Shown here: piece by piece, positions 62,410 to 64,000 of the stretch
How positions within the stretch are numbered: position 1 is the first letter of the stretch
Layout of the letters: every line of letters starts with the position of its first letter
NCBI RefSeq assembly: GCF_013371085.1
Contig: NZ_JABWCV010000019.1
Location: 1-64,000 of the forward strand
Reading direction: 5' to 3'
Length of the DNA stretch: 64,000 nt
Origin: Vreelandella maris
GTDB lineage: Bacteria; Pseudomonadota; Gammaproteobacteria; Pseudomonadales; Halomonadaceae
The notes under the pieces: generated by a model
What the model saw: the letters and a program-made list of their open reading frames with translations, nothing else
Database searches by the model: none
Told to the model about the DNA's origin: nothing
Position numbers and translations under genes: made by a program

Positions 62410-62787
62410 GGGGGCGACATGGTTTCGACGCCGGTGACAACCCTTGCGGTGCATGCCGAGAGCGTGATGTATCTCGTAAATCCCACATCACGAAAAATAG
62501 TCGCAAATGACGAAAACTACGCTCAAGGCGCGCTAGCAGCTTAAACTGTTAGCTTCTTGTCTGGCCCCAAGGTGATGTGCCTATTCATCACTGAGGGGAT
62601 ACGAGCTAAAGCTGATAGGACCGCGTTTGGTGGTGTCTTCTCGCCAAGCGTTAAACTTTAGAAGGCTCGCGTGGCTGAATCCTGATCGTCGGAGTCAGTC
62701 GCGTTAAATCAAATGACGAAATCTAAGCATGTAGAGCCAATAGGCGCGTGCTGGCGGACGCGGGTTCAATTCCCGCCGCCTCCACCA
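62410..62787 (+). ncRNA. ssrA: tmRNA (SsrA)
   Basis: This 378-nt RNA has a tRNA-Ala-like end. The 5' GGGGGCG pairs with CGCCTCC before ACCA, the T arm reads GCGGGTTCAATTCCCGC, and CCA is encoded. The tag frame starts at GCA 62503 and encodes ANDENYAQGALAA, stop at 62542-62544. It rescues stalled ribosomes with SmpB. Confidence 0.98.
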
Positions 62788-62803
62788 CCTTACTATACAA
62801 ATC

Positions 62804-62826
62804 AAGCACCTACGGGTGCTTTTTTT
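62804..62826 (+). terminator. Terminator of ssrA
   Basis: AAGCACC, loop TACG, GGTGCTT, followed by further T residues. Confidence 0.9.
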
Positions 62827-62865
62827 GTGCCTGAAAACAGCCTTGTGCCGAGCTATTGATCACTA

Positions 62866-63264
62866 TCAACGCGAGCAGCTTAGATCACCCTCTTCACAGT
62901 GAGCATGCTCACGCAGCCTTTTCGTGCGTGCCACTGTAAGCGTTTCAAGGCATCCGTTACGTACCATAGGCTGGGCGCTACCACCCTCAACGGCGCTACT
63001 TTCGAACGCACACTCGGCATCGCGAAAACCGATCCAGGCGCGCTGAGCAGCTCTAAGTTTTTCTAACGAAGCGGCGTTGTTGCTTAGTTGTCCCACAAGC
63101 ACCTGATAGGCATCATTGAGCTCATCGTCAGCCGATTGGTACGCCTGCGCTGTGCATTCGTTGAGCTCAACCTGAGTAGTAGCGCTATCACAGCCATCCC
63201 CCGCATAGACAACACTGCTGGCGATTAAAAAAACGATCCCTAGGAAAAGTGACCCTAAACGCAT
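62866..63264 (-). CDS. LprI-like secreted protein (DUF1311)
   Basis: This 132-residue protein has a signal peptide (MRLGSLFLGIVFLIASSVVYAG). The mature part has the LprI pattern: CTAQAYQSADDELNDAYQ, then LRAAQRAWIGFRDAEC. Five Cys in the mature chain suggest disulfides. Family members include lysozyme inhibitors, but most are untested. It stands alone after ssrA. Confidence 0.85.
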   Translation of the reverse strand: MRLGSLFLGIVFLIASSVVYAGDGCDSATTQVELNECTAQAYQSADDELNDAYQVLVGQLSNNAASLEKLRAAQRAWIGFRDAECAFESSAVEGGSAQPMVRNGCLETLTVARTKRLREHAHCEEGDLSCSR

Positions 63265-63360
63265 AATGAGTGGCCCTATGTTGTTGTCGTTTGATCAAGC
63301 GATATGGAAGAAACACGGTAGCTCTACACTGAATCCTAACTTAACAGTGCCAATAAAACC

Positions 63361-63390
63361 AAAGCGCTGGCATGAGAGCCAGCGCTTTTT
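63361..63390. terminator. Hairpin terminator after zinT
   Basis: AAAGCGCTGGC, loop ATGAGA, GCCAGCGCTTT with TT beyond. On the minus strand it lies 28 bp after the zinT stop and is followed by TTTTATT. Confidence 0.8.
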
Positions 63391-63417
63391 GGATCAGTTA
63401 AAAGTGGCTATTATCGT

Positions 63418-64000
63418 TTAGTGGGCAAGCATCTCATCGACAACTTCTTCACCACTTAGCTCTGAAGGATAATAGGTTGGCCAATTAGTCACTTCATCCA
63501 GCAGCGCTTCACGATCATTCCCCCAGTAAAGGCGGTAATGGTCTGCGTCAGTGGGGTAAATACTGTGATCGCTGAACTGAATATACTGGGGGAGATCGTC
63601 AGTCCCCTCGCCTTCAAGCTCGAAAATAAAGCGCACACCTCGGTTGCCGGCCTCGTAATTTAAAATCTCGTAACCATCGTACTGATAGTTGCCTGACATC
63701 TCATCGCCGTTCGCAAAGAAGGTGACGTTGCTGCCGTCGATAACGATACGCTCTACATCGGTTTGATAACCCGTATCGTAATACGCTTTGTACTCTTCGG
63801 CGGTTTTATCGCCATGCTCTGCCTTGTCCTTGAATACTTCATCTAGCGTGCCATCCTGTAGGTACGGATAGACGGATTGCCAATCACCTTCCCAGTCAGC
63901 AAGCGGGCGATCCTTAATCTGATTGTCCTCAAAGTAGCCTGCATAAATATCGCTATTGTGGTCATGGTCATTATGAGCAGGACTGTGGTCGTGGTCGTGG
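63418..64000 (-). CDS. zinT: Zinc-binding periplasmic protein ZinT (5' end missing)
   Basis: The open frame continues to the right edge, so the start is outside the window. Visible are a His/Asp-rich stretch (HDHDHSPAHNDHDHN), then ZinT landmarks: RPLADWEGDWQSVYPYL, EYKAYYDTGYQTDVE, YQYDGYEILNYEAGNRGVRF, PQYIQFSDHSIYP and the end NWPTYYPSELSGEEVVDEM. ZinT binds zinc in the periplasm and hands it to ZnuABC. The upstream His-rich part could be the ZinT N-terminus or the loop of an AdcA-like ZnuA-ZinT fusion; the window does not decide. Confidence 0.93.
   Translation of the reverse strand, partial: HDHDHSPAHNDHDHNSDIYAGYFEDNQIKDRPLADWEGDWQSVYPYLQDGTLDEVFKDKAEHGDKTAEEYKAYYDTGYQTDVERIVIDGSNVTFFANGDEMSGNYQYDGYEILNYEAGNRGVRFIFELEGEGTDDLPQYIQFSDHSIYPTDADHYRLYWGNDREALLDEVTNWPTYYPSELSGEEVVDEMLAH

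Overview
The window looks like a chromosomal segment of a gammaproteobacterium close to Halomonas (Halomonadaceae, Oceanospirillales). The basis is protein similarity to Pseudomonas and Halomonas families together with gene order. Three blocks follow orders that I recall from Pseudomonas: an rRNA operon next to tyrS and anmK; pilU-pilT facing yggS-proC-yggT-metX-metW-DUF4426; and one long run from sfsA to smpB and ssrA. No phage, insertion sequence or CRISPR array is visible.

Layout. 1-306: tandem promoters and boxA leader of an rRNA operon that runs leftward out of the window. 307-5022: tyrS, anmK and the type IV pilus retraction ATPases pilU and pilT. 5055-9670: yggS, proC, yggT, metX-metW and a DUF4426 gene. 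9696-22839: sfsA, an aminotransferase, dksA, gluQ, the carbon/nitrogen two-component system cbrX-cbrA-cbrB, a candidate CrcZ-type regulatory RNA, then pcnB-folK-panB-panC-panD. 22995-25420: a thiolase and an MFS transporter, which interrupt the conserved order. 25533-35008 (minus strand): tRNA-Leu and tRNA-fMet, then rimP-nusA-infB-rbfA-truB-rpsO-pnp, the classic transcription/translation operon. 35057-48252 (mostly minus): secG, tpiA, glmM, folP, ftsH, rlmE (with yhbY facing it), greA, carB, carA and dapB. 48370-53884: an accessory insert holding a DUF2218 gene, an iron-complex ABC importer, an EamA transporter and a solitary HNH nuclease. 53894-57982: dnaJ, dnaK and grpE behind two clear sigma-32 promoters. 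58193-64000: recN, fur, bamE, rnfH-ratA, smpB, ssrA (tmRNA), an LprI-like gene and a zinT gene cut by the right edge.

How the parts work together. CbrA/CbrB would sense nutrient status and use sigma-54 to switch on the RNA encoded directly downstream of cbrB. That RNA carries at least six AAnAAnAA-type boxes, the kind that Hfq (with Crc in Pseudomonas) binds, so it could relieve catabolite repression. The car operon has a leader with a strong terminator spanned by a 25-codon U-rich reading frame, which suggests attenuation by pyrimidine supply. SmpB and tmRNA are adjacent and form the ribosome rescue system. Several starts are non-ATG (folK, pnp, rimP, carA). The most interesting items are the CrcZ-like locus, the car leader and the HNH protein, whose N-terminal half resembles sulfur-modified-DNA binding restriction enzymes.
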